DNA of 5,424 bases from positions 1 to 5,424 of the forward strand of contig JAEYQX010000196.1 of the NCBI GenBank assembly GCA_023409795.1. The letters are read 5' to 3'. Of this stretch, positions 1-5,424 are shown one piece after another. Source of the stretch: Pseudomonadota bacterium (GTDB lineage Bacteria > Pseudomonadota > Alphaproteobacteria > Caulobacterales > Caulobacteraceae). Numbering within the stretch: the first letter of the stretch is position 1; each line of letters starts with the position of its first letter. The notes beneath the pieces are model-generated. The model ran no database searches and was not told the origin of the DNA. It was given only the letters and a program-made list of their open reading frames with translations. The position numbers were made by a program, and so were the translations under genes.

Positions 1-851
1 GAGACGACATTGTCGCTTTCCAGGGCGATGACCTGGTCCCTGGTCAGGGCCGGCTTCAGGCCGATCACGGCCGGGATCTGGGCGATGGAGCCGATGATGC
101 GGGCGATGGCGAACGGGATCGGCACCAGGAAGCGCTCACGCTTGGTCTCGCGCTGCACCAGCTTGAGGATGTCCTCGAAGGTCCAGACCGAGGGGCCGCC
201 CAGTTCAAAGGTCTTGCCCTCGACGTCCATGCGGACGGTGGCGCGGGCCACGGCCTCGGCCTCGTCGGCGACATAGAGCGGCTGGAAGCGGGTCTGGCCG
301 CCGCCGATCAGCGGCAGGGCCGGCGAGCGCGTCGCCATGGCGGCAAAGCGATTCAGGAAGTCGTCGCCCTTGCCAAAGACGATCGACGGACGCACCACCA
401 CGGCCCCGGGGAAGGCCTCGCGCACGGCCACCTCGGCCTCGCCCTTGGTGCGGGCATAGTCGGAGGCCGCGTTCACATCGGCACCGATGGCCGAGATATG
501 GGTCAGACGCTGCACACCGGCGGCGCGGGCGGCCTCGGCCACGTTGCGGGCCCCCTCGACGTGCAGGGCGTCGAACTTGCGGCCGCCGGTCTCGTACAGG
601 ATGCCGACCAGGTTGACGACCGCGTCGGCCCCCTTGACCGCCTCGGCCACGGCGGCCTTGTCGGTGATGTCGCAGCGGGTCAGCTGGATCTGGCCAACAT
701 CGCCGGCCATGCGCAGCTCATAGGCCGAGGCCGGCTTGCGAACCGCCACGCGCACGCGCCAGCCCTGCTTGGCAAGGGCACGCACAACCTGGGCACCGAC
801 AAAGCCCGAGCCGCCGAAAACCGTGACCAGACCGGGGGCGAAATCAGCCAT
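1..851 (-). CDS. Complex I NDUFA9-family NAD(P)-binding protein (atypical SDR), C-terminus cut off by window edge
   Basis: Seen: an open frame of 283 complete codons runs from an ATG at 849-851 to the left edge. Near the N-terminus is a glycine-rich dinucleotide-binding loop, GGSGFVG (residues 13-19), after a hydrophobic beta strand. An acidic residue in CDITD (60-64) and the strand AVVNLVGI (77-84) follow the Rossmann pattern, and THISAIGAD (117-125) and Y132-x3-K136 sit where SDR active-site residues lie. RPSIVFGKGD (154-163) and FQPLYVADEAEA (189-200) are typical of NmrA/NDUFA9-like atypical SDRs. Known: mitochondrial NDUFA9 is an accessory subunit of respiratory complex I; bacterial homologues are annotated by similarity and their role is less certain. 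Start choice: GGAG lies 7 nt upstream. Family members are usually about 310-330 residues, so roughly 30-50 residues are missing. Alternative reading: a generic NAD-dependent epimerase/NmrA-like sugar or quinone oxidoreductase. No nuo genes are visible nearby. Confidence 0.88.
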   Translation of the reverse strand, partial: MADFAPGLVTVFGGSGFVGAQVVRALAKQGWRVRVAVRKPASAYELRMAGDVGQIQLTRCDITDKAAVAEAVKGADAVVNLVGILYETGGRKFDALHVEGARNVAEAARAAGVQRLTHISAIGADVNAASDYARTKGEAEVAVREAFPGAVVVRPSIVFGKGDDFLNRFAAMATRSPALPLIGGGQTRFQPLYVADEAEAVARATVRMDVEGKTFELGGPSVWTFEDILKLVQRETKRERFLVPIPFAIARIIGSIAQIPAVIGLKPALTRDQVIALESDNVV

Positions 852-858
852 CTCTACG

Positions 859-862
859 CTCC
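859..862 (-). promoter_or_regulatory. Ribosome binding site of the NDUFA9-family gene
   Basis: The minus strand reads GGAG, then 7 nt, then ATG at 851. This normal spacing supports the chosen start. The site lies only 10 nt downstream of the hairpin at 873-896, so folding of that hairpin could affect ribosome access. Confidence 0.6.
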
Positions 863-872
863 AAACGCCAAA

Positions 873-896
873 CCCGGCCGCGATGGCGCAGCCGGG
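873..896 (-). terminator. Strong GC-rich hairpin between amidohydrolase and NDUFA9-family gene; possible terminator or 5' UTR structure
   Basis: On the minus strand CCCGGCTGCG and CGCGGCCGGG pair over 10 bp around a CCAT loop, with one G-U wobble. The sequence continues TTTGGCGTTTGG, which is T-rich but interrupted, so it is not a textbook U-tract. It lies 71 nt past the amidohydrolase stop, as an intrinsic terminator might, but also just 21 nt before the next start codon. If it terminates, any transcript for the downstream gene must either read through it or begin within about 20 nt of the start codon. It could instead be a leader hairpin of the NDUFA9-family mRNA. The rest of this 116-bp gap holds no convincing promoter: TTGCGA-17 nt-TAAGCC is the best and is poor. 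Confidence 0.45.
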
Positions 897-967
897 GAAG
901 AATTCCATGAGCGGGGCTTAACCGATGCGCCGCGCCATCGCAACGCACGCTTGGCGGCACCGCGGCT

Positions 968-2629
968 TTAGTCGGCCCGATAGACCACTTCGCCATCGAC
1001 AATGGTCATCAGGGCACGCCCCCTGGGGATCTGGGCCACCGGCACGGTCATCAGGTCGATGTCAAAGACGGTGAAGTCGGCGCGCTTGCCCACCTCGATG
1101 GTGCCCAGCTCATCCTCGCGGAAGCTGGCATAGGCGGGCCACAGGGTGAACATCTTCAGCGCGGTTGCCCGGTCCACCGCCTCATGGGCCCGCCAGTCCG
1201 GTCCCTGGAAGCCGTTCAGGTCCGCGCGCGAGACGGCGGCATAGAACTCGTTCAGCGGATCGCCCCGCTCGACCGGGGCGTCCGAGCCCCCGACCACGAT
1301 GACCCCGCGATCCACCAGGCTGTGCCAGGCATAGGCCCCGTCCAGCCGCGCATCGCCCAGCCGGTCGGCGGCGAAATGCAGGTCCCCGATGGCATGGCTG
1401 GGCTGCATCGAGGCCAGGATCGGCAGGTCGGAAAAGACGCCATAGTCCGACGGGCGGATGATCTGGGCGTGTTCGATGCGCCAGCGCGGCTCGGCCAGCT
1501 TCCAGTCCGTGCGCGGCACCGCCTGCATGGCCTCGGCATACCATTTGGACACCTCGAAATTGCCCCGGTCGCCGATGGCGTGGGTGGCGATCTGGATGCC
1601 CGATCTCAGGGCCTGGTCCAGGATGGGGCGGATCTCGGCCTCACTGGTTTGCATCAGGCCAGTGGTGCCCGGCTGGTCGCTGTAGGGCTGGAACAGCGCC
1701 GCCCCGCGTGAGCCCAGGGCCCCGTCGGCAAACAGCTTGATGCCGCGCGTGATGACCCGGCCATCCGCCACCTGGCGCGGCCCTGACGCCATCAGCGGGG
1801 CCGCCCCCTCGGGCGTGACATTGTTGTAGAGGCGCAAGGGGGCCTCGCCCGCCTCGGCCATGGCCTCCAGCAGGGGCACGTCCTGCCACGGCGTCGACAT
1901 ATAATGCAGGCCCGTCCAGCCATAGCGGGCATAGACGGCAAAGCCGGCGCGATAGGTGTCACGCCTTGCCGCCTCGTCGGCCTGGGGCATCAGGGCCGCA
2001 ACCAGCTGCTCGGCGGCATCGACCAGCAGGCCGGTCGGCTGGCCCGCCGCATCCTTCAGGATCTCGCCGCCCGGCGGGGCCTGGGTCGCGGCCGTCAGCT
2101 TGGCCGCCTTCAGGGCCGCACTGGAGACCACCACCGCATGGCCATCGGCGCGGGTCAGCAGCACGATCCGCCCCGGCGCGGCGGCATCCAGGTCGGCGGC
2201 ATTCAGGAACCGCTTTTCAGGCCAGTGGGTCTCGATCCAGCCGCGCCCGACGATCACGCCCTCGGGATGGGAGCGGGCCCAATCCGACAGGCGCTGCATG
2301 GCTTCCACCACCGAGGCCGAGCCTTCCAGGTTCAGGGTTCTTTCCCGTTCGCCAATCCCGTTCAGGTGGGCGTGGCCATCGGTAAAGCCGGGAAACAGGG
2401 TCGCGCCCTCCAGGTCAATCGGCGTCAGACCATCCGCCGCCGGAGCCCTGGCTGCCGGTCCGGCATAGGTGATGCGCCCTGCCCTGACCTGCACCTCCTC
2501 GACGGTCGGCCGGGCCTCCACCCCGGTGTGGATGGTGCCACCCCGGATCACCAGGTCCTGCGCCACGGCGGCAGGCGCGACCACCAGCACCAGGCCGGAC
2601 AGCAGGGAAATCGGCAGGACCTTACGCAT
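968..2629 (-). CDS. Exported metal-dependent amidohydrolase, YtcJ-like (Amidohydro_3 family)
   Basis: This 553-residue hydrolase is predicted to be exported. Residues 1-23 form a signal peptide: basic MRK, a hydrophobic core (SLLSGLVLVV) and an AVA cleavage site before Q24. A beta-sandwich segment follows (DLVIRGGTIHTG, 25-36), then the metal-binding strand FPGFTDGHAHLNG (79-91) with H86 and H88. Further family landmarks are GRGWIETHWPEKR (128-140), KLFADGALGSRGA (298-310), ATHAIGDRGN (348-357, H350), RIEHAQII (384-391, H387) and GGSDAPVERGDPLNEFYAAV (448-467, D450). H86, H88, H350, H387 and D450 are the likely metal and catalytic residues; K298 may be the bridging lysine. The C-terminus returns to the sandwich domain (GTIEVGKRADFTVFD, 509-523). 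Known: the COG1574/YtcJ group hydrolyses amide-like C-N bonds, for example N-substituted formamides in NfdA; most members have no assigned substrate. The length is normal and no key residue is missing. It probably has its own promoter, being 131 bp from the upstream gene. Substrate unknown. Confidence 0.92.
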   Translation of the reverse strand: MRKVLPISLLSGLVLVVAPAAVAQDLVIRGGTIHTGVEARPTVEEVQVRAGRITYAGPAARAPAADGLTPIDLEGATLFPGFTDGHAHLNGIGERERTLNLEGSASVVEAMQRLSDWARSHPEGVIVGRGWIETHWPEKRFLNAADLDAAAPGRIVLLTRADGHAVVVSSAALKAAKLTAATQAPPGGEILKDAAGQPTGLLVDAAEQLVAALMPQADEAARRDTYRAGFAVYARYGWTGLHYMSTPWQDVPLLEAMAEAGEAPLRLYNNVTPEGAAPLMASGPRQVADGRVITRGIKLFADGALGSRGAALFQPYSDQPGTTGLMQTSEAEIRPILDQALRSGIQIATHAIGDRGNFEVSKWYAEAMQAVPRTDWKLAEPRWRIEHAQIIRPSDYGVFSDLPILASMQPSHAIGDLHFAADRLGDARLDGAYAWHSLVDRGVIVVGGSDAPVERGDPLNEFYAAVSRADLNGFQGPDWRAHEAVDRATALKMFTLWPAYASFREDELGTIEVGKRADFTVFDIDLMTVPVAQIPRGRALMTIVDGEVVYRAD

Positions 2630-2634
2630 ATGAA

Positions 2635-2640
2635 CCCTCC
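2635..2640 (-). promoter_or_regulatory. Strong ribosome binding site of the amidohydrolase gene
   Basis: The minus strand reads GGAGGG with 5 nt before the ATG at 2629, an almost ideal Shine-Dalgarno match. A second GGAGG lies at 2648-2652, inside a short imperfect repeat (AGTGGGAGG, then AGTGGAGG). Only the closer copy has useful spacing. The site fixes the start just before the signal peptide. Confidence 0.8.
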
Positions 2641-2654
2641 ACTTGCACCTCCCA

Positions 2655-2682
2655 CTGAGCGTCGCCCACGCCCCAAGGTCAA
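2655..2682 (-). promoter_or_regulatory. Weak sigma70-type promoter candidate for the amidohydrolase
   Basis: On the minus strand TTGACC (2677-2682) is a good -35 match. Sixteen nt later comes GCTCAG (2655-2660), which resembles the start of the GCTANAWC -10 element described in Caulobacter but matches poorly after GCT. A second -35-like TTGACG lies at 2715-2720, with no recognisable -10 at suitable distance. The 131-bp spacing and strong ribosome binding site make an independent promoter in this gap plausible. The exact position is a guess. Confidence 0.25.
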
Positions 2683-2755
2683 GTCTCTTGCCGACGGCGC
2701 GAGGCCCCTGCTTTCGTCAACACCCGGCCTTCTGAACAATAGCGCGCGCCAGACG

Positions 2756-2771
2756 CCACTTCATGAGGTGG
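2756..2771. repeat. 16-bp near-palindrome over the aminotransferase stop codon
   Basis: CCACTTCATGAGGTGG is its own reverse complement except for one mismatched pair (positions 5 and 12). The centre TCATGA contains the stop codon of the aminotransferase. As RNA it would give only a 4-bp outer stem, too weak for a terminator, and no T-tract follows. It could be a protein-binding site or chance. Confidence 0.25.
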
Positions 2772-4002
2772 TGGAACGCGCTGCTGCATTTCCGCTGCGT
2801 GCAGGCAGTCCAAAAATGCGGTGGCTCAGATTGGCCAGCATCCCGATGCCCTGATCGAGGCGCTCAAGGGTCGAAGCCGCAAAGCACACACGGATCATGT
2901 TGTGCCCATCAGTGTGATTTGCGTGCCAGTCTGGGCCTGCATTGAAAGTGATGCCCTGTCGCCTTGCCTCATCGAGCAGTTGGAGAGCGTTTATCGCGGG
3001 GTCCAGCTTGACCCATACAAACATTCCGCCCTGGGGTGCCAGGATGTCTGCAGTCACGCCAAACTCGCGGGCAAAGGCCTCGATGACATGCGCGCATTTC
3101 TGCCTGAGCTCGTCCCGCAGCCTGGCGACATGAGTATCGTATTGGGTCTCCAGATAACGGATCGCGACAAGCTGGGTCAGCCCACCCGTACCGCCATCAT
3201 TCTTGAGCGCCAGAAGACGCCCCATGATCCCGGAAGGCGCGGCCAGATATCCAAGGCGCAGCGCTGGCACCAGGGTTTTGGAAAGAGACCCGAGCAATAT
3301 GCAGCAGTCCGCCCCCAGACTGAACAGGGAAGGCGGACGAGCGTCATCCCAGGTCAACTCGGCATAGCATTCATCCTCAAAGATCAGGAAACCATGGCGG
3401 CGAGCCAATTCGATCAGCCGCAGTCGCCGATCCAGAGGCAGTATCGACCCCGTCGGGTTCTGGACCGTCGGGATGGTATAAAGCAAGCGCGGTGAGATTC
3501 CCTGGCTCGCCAGGGCCCCGAGCTGCGCCTCCAGCGCCTCCGCATCGATACCTTGCGAATCCATGGCTACGGCATGGATCCGAACTCCGAGCCGTTCCAG
3601 CCGACGGATCGCTGCTGAATAGGAAAAAGCCTCGACCAGAACATGGTCGCCAGGCCGCAGGAAGGCTGCGTTAACCAGGTCCAACCCTGGTGTGGAGCCA
3701 GGCAAGACAAGTATTTCATCGGCACTCACCTTGCGAGCCTGCGGCGCAGCTAACCTTTTGGCCAGGTGCTCGCGTAAAGGAAGCCAGCCGAGCGGCGAGC
3801 CACCGAGGTGGTACCAGGCGAGTCGCTTGCCATGGTCGCGAATGACGTGGGCGGCAATCTGCGCCATGGCTTCAACCGGAACAGCCGCCGGATCATTGTC
3901 ACCATTGTCAAAGCTGAACTCCGGTTGTGCCGCATGGACAGCGCGCGGTTCCGGCAAATCATCCCGTAACAAGGTTTTCATGTCGAGGAGTTTTGCCGGC
4001 AT
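2761..4002 (-). CDS. PLP-dependent aminotransferase, class I/II (MocR/2-aminoadipate aminotransferase-like, no HTH domain)
   Basis: This 413-residue cytoplasmic enzyme is predicted to exchange an amino group between an amino acid and a 2-oxo acid. Fold-type I landmarks appear in order: a substrate-pocket segment GSPLGWLPLREHLAKRL (68-84); PLP phosphate-loop region GSTPGLDLV (102-110); Y128 in EAFSYSA, the probable ring-stacking aromatic; NPTG (182-185); D210 and Y213 in FEDECYAEL, contacting the pyridine nitrogen and oxygen; SLSKTLVPALRLGYL (239-253) with Schiff-base lysine K242 and phosphate-binding R249; and MIRVCFA (369-375), whose R371 should hold the substrate carboxylate. The pattern resembles the aminotransferase half of MocR regulators and 2-aminoadipate aminotransferases, but no DNA-binding domain precedes it, so it is read as an enzyme. 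The first ATG lies 13 bp after the mmsA stop, with only a poor ribosome binding site (AGGCG), which suggests translational coupling. A second ATG (codon 8) has no better site. Codon use includes TTA (L12, L76, L84) and ATA, unlike the genes to the left. Substrate not determinable. Confidence 0.88.
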   Translation of the reverse strand: MPAKLLDMKTLLRDDLPEPRAVHAAQPEFSFDNGDNDPAAVPVEAMAQIAAHVIRDHGKRLAWYHLGGSPLGWLPLREHLAKRLAAPQARKVSADEILVLPGSTPGLDLVNAAFLRPGDHVLVEAFSYSAAIRRLERLGVRIHAVAMDSQGIDAEALEAQLGALASQGISPRLLYTIPTVQNPTGSILPLDRRLRLIELARRHGFLIFEDECYAELTWDDARPPSLFSLGADCCILLGSLSKTLVPALRLGYLAAPSGIMGRLLALKNDGGTGGLTQLVAIRYLETQYDTHVARLRDELRQKCAHVIEAFAREFGVTADILAPQGGMFVWVKLDPAINALQLLDEARRQGITFNAGPDWHANHTDGHNMIRVCFAASTLERLDQGIGMLANLSHRIFGLPARSGNAAARSTTS

Positions 4003-4015
4003 CGCCTGATTTCGC

Positions 4016-5424
4016 TCAGCTCATGGTCGGGATAATGAAGGCTGAACCCAGCGCCTCGTCGGTCTCAGGCCAGCGTTGGGTCACGGTCTTGACCCGGGTG
4101 TAGAAGCGCACCCCTTCCATCCCGTACTGGTTGGTGTCCCCAAATCCGGACCGCTTCCAGCCCCCAAAGCTGTGGTACGAGACCGGCACCGGAATGGGGA
4201 CATTTACACCCACCATGCCGACCTTGACCCTGCTGACAAACCGTCGGGCTGCCGAGCCGCTGCGGGTAAACAGGGCGACGCCGTTGCCAAACTGGTGCTC
4301 CGACGCCAAGGCGATAGCTTCATCCAGGGTTGCCGCCCGCACGATCTGAAGGACTGGTCCGAAGATCTCGTCGCGATAGGTCTTCATGCCCGGCAACACC
4401 CGATCAAACAGTGTAGGTGCCAGGAAGAAACCGCCTGCCTGCTCGGGATCATCAGATCGGAAGCCACGGCCATCGATGACCAGCTCGGCCCCCTCCTCGA
4501 CGCCCATCTGGATATAGCTTTCCACGCGGGCCTTGTGCGCGGCCGTGACCACCGGTCCATAGTCAGCCTGCCTGTCGAGGCTATGTCCTACCTTCAGCCT
4601 GGCGATTCCCTCGACCAGCCTGGCGCGCAGCGCTTCGGCAGTAGCATCTCCCACGGGAACGACCACGGGCAAGGCCATGCAACGTTCGCCAGCAGAACCA
4701 TAGGCTGCGCCCAGGATATCGTTCACCGCCCGGTCAAGATCCGCGTCGGGCATGACGATCCCGTGGTTCTTAGCACCACCCATCGCTTGAACACGCTTGC
4801 CGTTACGCGCAGCGCGTTCATAGATCTGCTCGGCCACGTCGGAAGAGCCTACAAAACTGACGGCCTGGATCAGGGGGTGATCAATCAAGGCCTCCACCGC
4901 AGTCCGGTCACCCTGGACGACGTTGAAGATGCCGGCAGGTCCGCCCGCCTCCAGAAACAGCTCGGCCAGACGCACAGGTACGGATGGCGCGCGTTCCGAG
5001 GGCTTGAGCACAAAGGCGTTGCCCACGGCAATGCTGATGGCTCCCATCCAAAGCGGGATCATCGCCGGAAAGTTGAAGGGCGAGATGCCGGCCGTGACGC
5101 CAAGCGGCTGGCGCATGGAATAGACGTCAATCCCCGGGCCTGCGCCCTCAGTAAATTCGCCCTTGGTGATATGCGGCGCACCGCAGGCGAACTCGACGAC
5201 CTCCAGGCCGCGCTGGATATCGCCGCGACTGTCAGCCAGGACCTTGCCGTGCTCGCGCGACAGTCGTTCGGCCAAATCGTCCATGTTGAGCTCAATCAGG
5301 CGCTTGAACTCAAACATAACGCGGGCGCGACGCTGCGGATTGGTCTCTGCCCAGGCGAGCTGGGCTTCGGCCGCCGCCTTTACCGCGACGTCGATGTCAT
5401 CGACGCTGCAGAAATCGACACGGC
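4016..5424 (-). CDS. mmsA: Methylmalonate-semialdehyde dehydrogenase (CoA-acylating), N-terminus beyond window edge
   Basis: This enzyme oxidises methylmalonate or malonate semialdehyde with NAD+ and CoA to propionyl- or acetyl-CoA plus CO2, in valine, beta-alanine, pyrimidine or inositol breakdown. The frame holds 468 visible codons and stays open to the right edge; an internal ATG at 5317 is not the real start, because the 35 codons before it (RVDFCSVDD... to RRARV) match the family. MmsA proteins are about 500 residues, so about 30 are missing. In visible numbering, SPFNFP (114-119) holds the oxyanion asparagine N117, VLKPSE (138-143) binds NAD, and GSAGERCMA (242-250) contains catalytic C248. 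GGAKNH (215-220) replaces the ELGGK segment of hydrolytic aldehyde dehydrogenases and marks the CoA-acylating subfamily. EIFGP (352-356), GVRFYTR (437-443) and the PTMS end are also typical. The family is also called iolA. The aminotransferase follows after 13 bp, so they are likely one operon; any promoter lies outside the window. Confidence 0.94.
   Translation of the reverse strand, partial: RVDFCSVDDIDVAVKAAAEAQLAWAETNPQRRARVMFEFKRLIELNMDDLAERLSREHGKVLADSRGDIQRGLEVVEFACGAPHITKGEFTEGAGPGIDVYSMRQPLGVTAGISPFNFPAMIPLWMGAISIAVGNAFVLKPSERAPSVPVRLAELFLEAGGPAGIFNVVQGDRTAVEALIDHPLIQAVSFVGSSDVAEQIYERAARNGKRVQAMGGAKNHGIVMPDADLDRAVNDILGAAYGSAGERCMALPVVVPVGDATAEALRARLVEGIARLKVGHSLDRQADYGPVVTAAHKARVESYIQMGVEEGAELVIDGRGFRSDDPEQAGGFFLAPTLFDRVLPGMKTYRDEIFGPVLQIVRAATLDEAIALASEHQFGNGVALFTRSGSAARRFVSRVKVGMVGVNVPIPVPVSYHSFGGWKRSGFGDTNQYGMEGVRFYTRVKTVTQRWPETDEALGSAFIIPTMS

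Noticed and set aside
905..925. CtrA-like half site (TTAA-N7-TCAT) upstream of the NDUFA9-family gene
   Set aside because: Only one half matches the TTAA-N7-TTAA consensus, which is too little to support a regulatory call.
498..971. Plus-strand open frame of 157 codons opposite the NDUFA9-family gene
   Set aside because: The composition is that of an antisense shadow. The minus strand encodes a clear Rossmann-fold protein that continues past the window edge.
2701..2732. Possible terminator after the aminotransferase formed by AGGCC and GGCCT arms
   Set aside because: The stem is only 5-6 bp with a loop of about 20 nt and no T-tract, so it is unlikely to terminate transcription.
1904..2854. 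Long plus-strand open frame of 316 codons opposite the amidohydrolase
   Set aside because: The protein is a low-complexity mix rich in G, R and Q with no recognisable domain, and it lies antisense to a gene with full family motifs. GC-rich DNA often leaves such frames open.
2821..3495. Plus-strand open frame of 224 codons opposite the aminotransferase
   Set aside because: It shows no domain or credible ribosome binding site, and the minus-strand gene carries every expected aminotransferase motif without interruption.
4016..5317. Reading mmsA as a complete 433-residue gene starting at 5317
   Set aside because: The same frame stays open to the window edge, and the 35 extra codons match the N-terminal part of MmsA proteins. 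The ATG is internal.

Overview
This window is GC-rich bacterial chromosomal DNA with four genes, all on the minus strand. The first and last are cut by the window edges. GC-rich codon use, an NDUFA9-type Rossmann protein preceded by a short GC-rich leader, and an exported YtcJ-type amidohydrolase suggest an alphaproteobacterium. Caulobacterales (Caulobacter, Brevundimonas or Phenylobacterium type) is my best guess, from general familiarity with these proteins and not from a search.

Layout in the direction of transcription (right to left). (1) 5424-4016: a CoA-acylating methylmalonate/malonate-semialdehyde dehydrogenase (mmsA/iolA family), lacking only its N-terminus. (2) 4002-2761: a fold-type I PLP aminotransferase of the MocR/2-aminoadipate aminotransferase type without a helix-turn-helix domain. 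It starts 13 bp after the mmsA stop, so the two almost certainly share a transcript. (3) A 131-bp gap holding a weak promoter candidate and a strong ribosome binding site, then 2629-968: a secreted or periplasmic metal-dependent amidohydrolase of the YtcJ (Amidohydro_3) group. (4) A 116-bp gap holding a 10-bp GC-rich hairpin, then 851-1: an atypical SDR/NAD(P)-binding protein of the complex I NDUFA9 family, running off the left edge.

The mmsA-aminotransferase pair fits a catabolic module: an aminotransferase makes a semialdehyde or 2-oxo acid from an amino acid, and MmsA oxidises a semialdehyde to an acyl-CoA with release of CO2. The substrate cannot be read from the sequence. This pair is visibly less GC-rich than the two genes to its left and uses TTA and ATA codons, so it may have a different history. 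The amidohydrolase and the NDUFA9-like gene look like ordinary resident genes with no obvious functional link to the pair.

I see no tRNA, rRNA, CRISPR array, insertion sequence, integrase or phage gene. No stretch longer than 300 bases lacks a gene. I found no clear sign of a new biological system; the points most worth a second look are the gene pairing, the composition break and the hairpin at 873-896.
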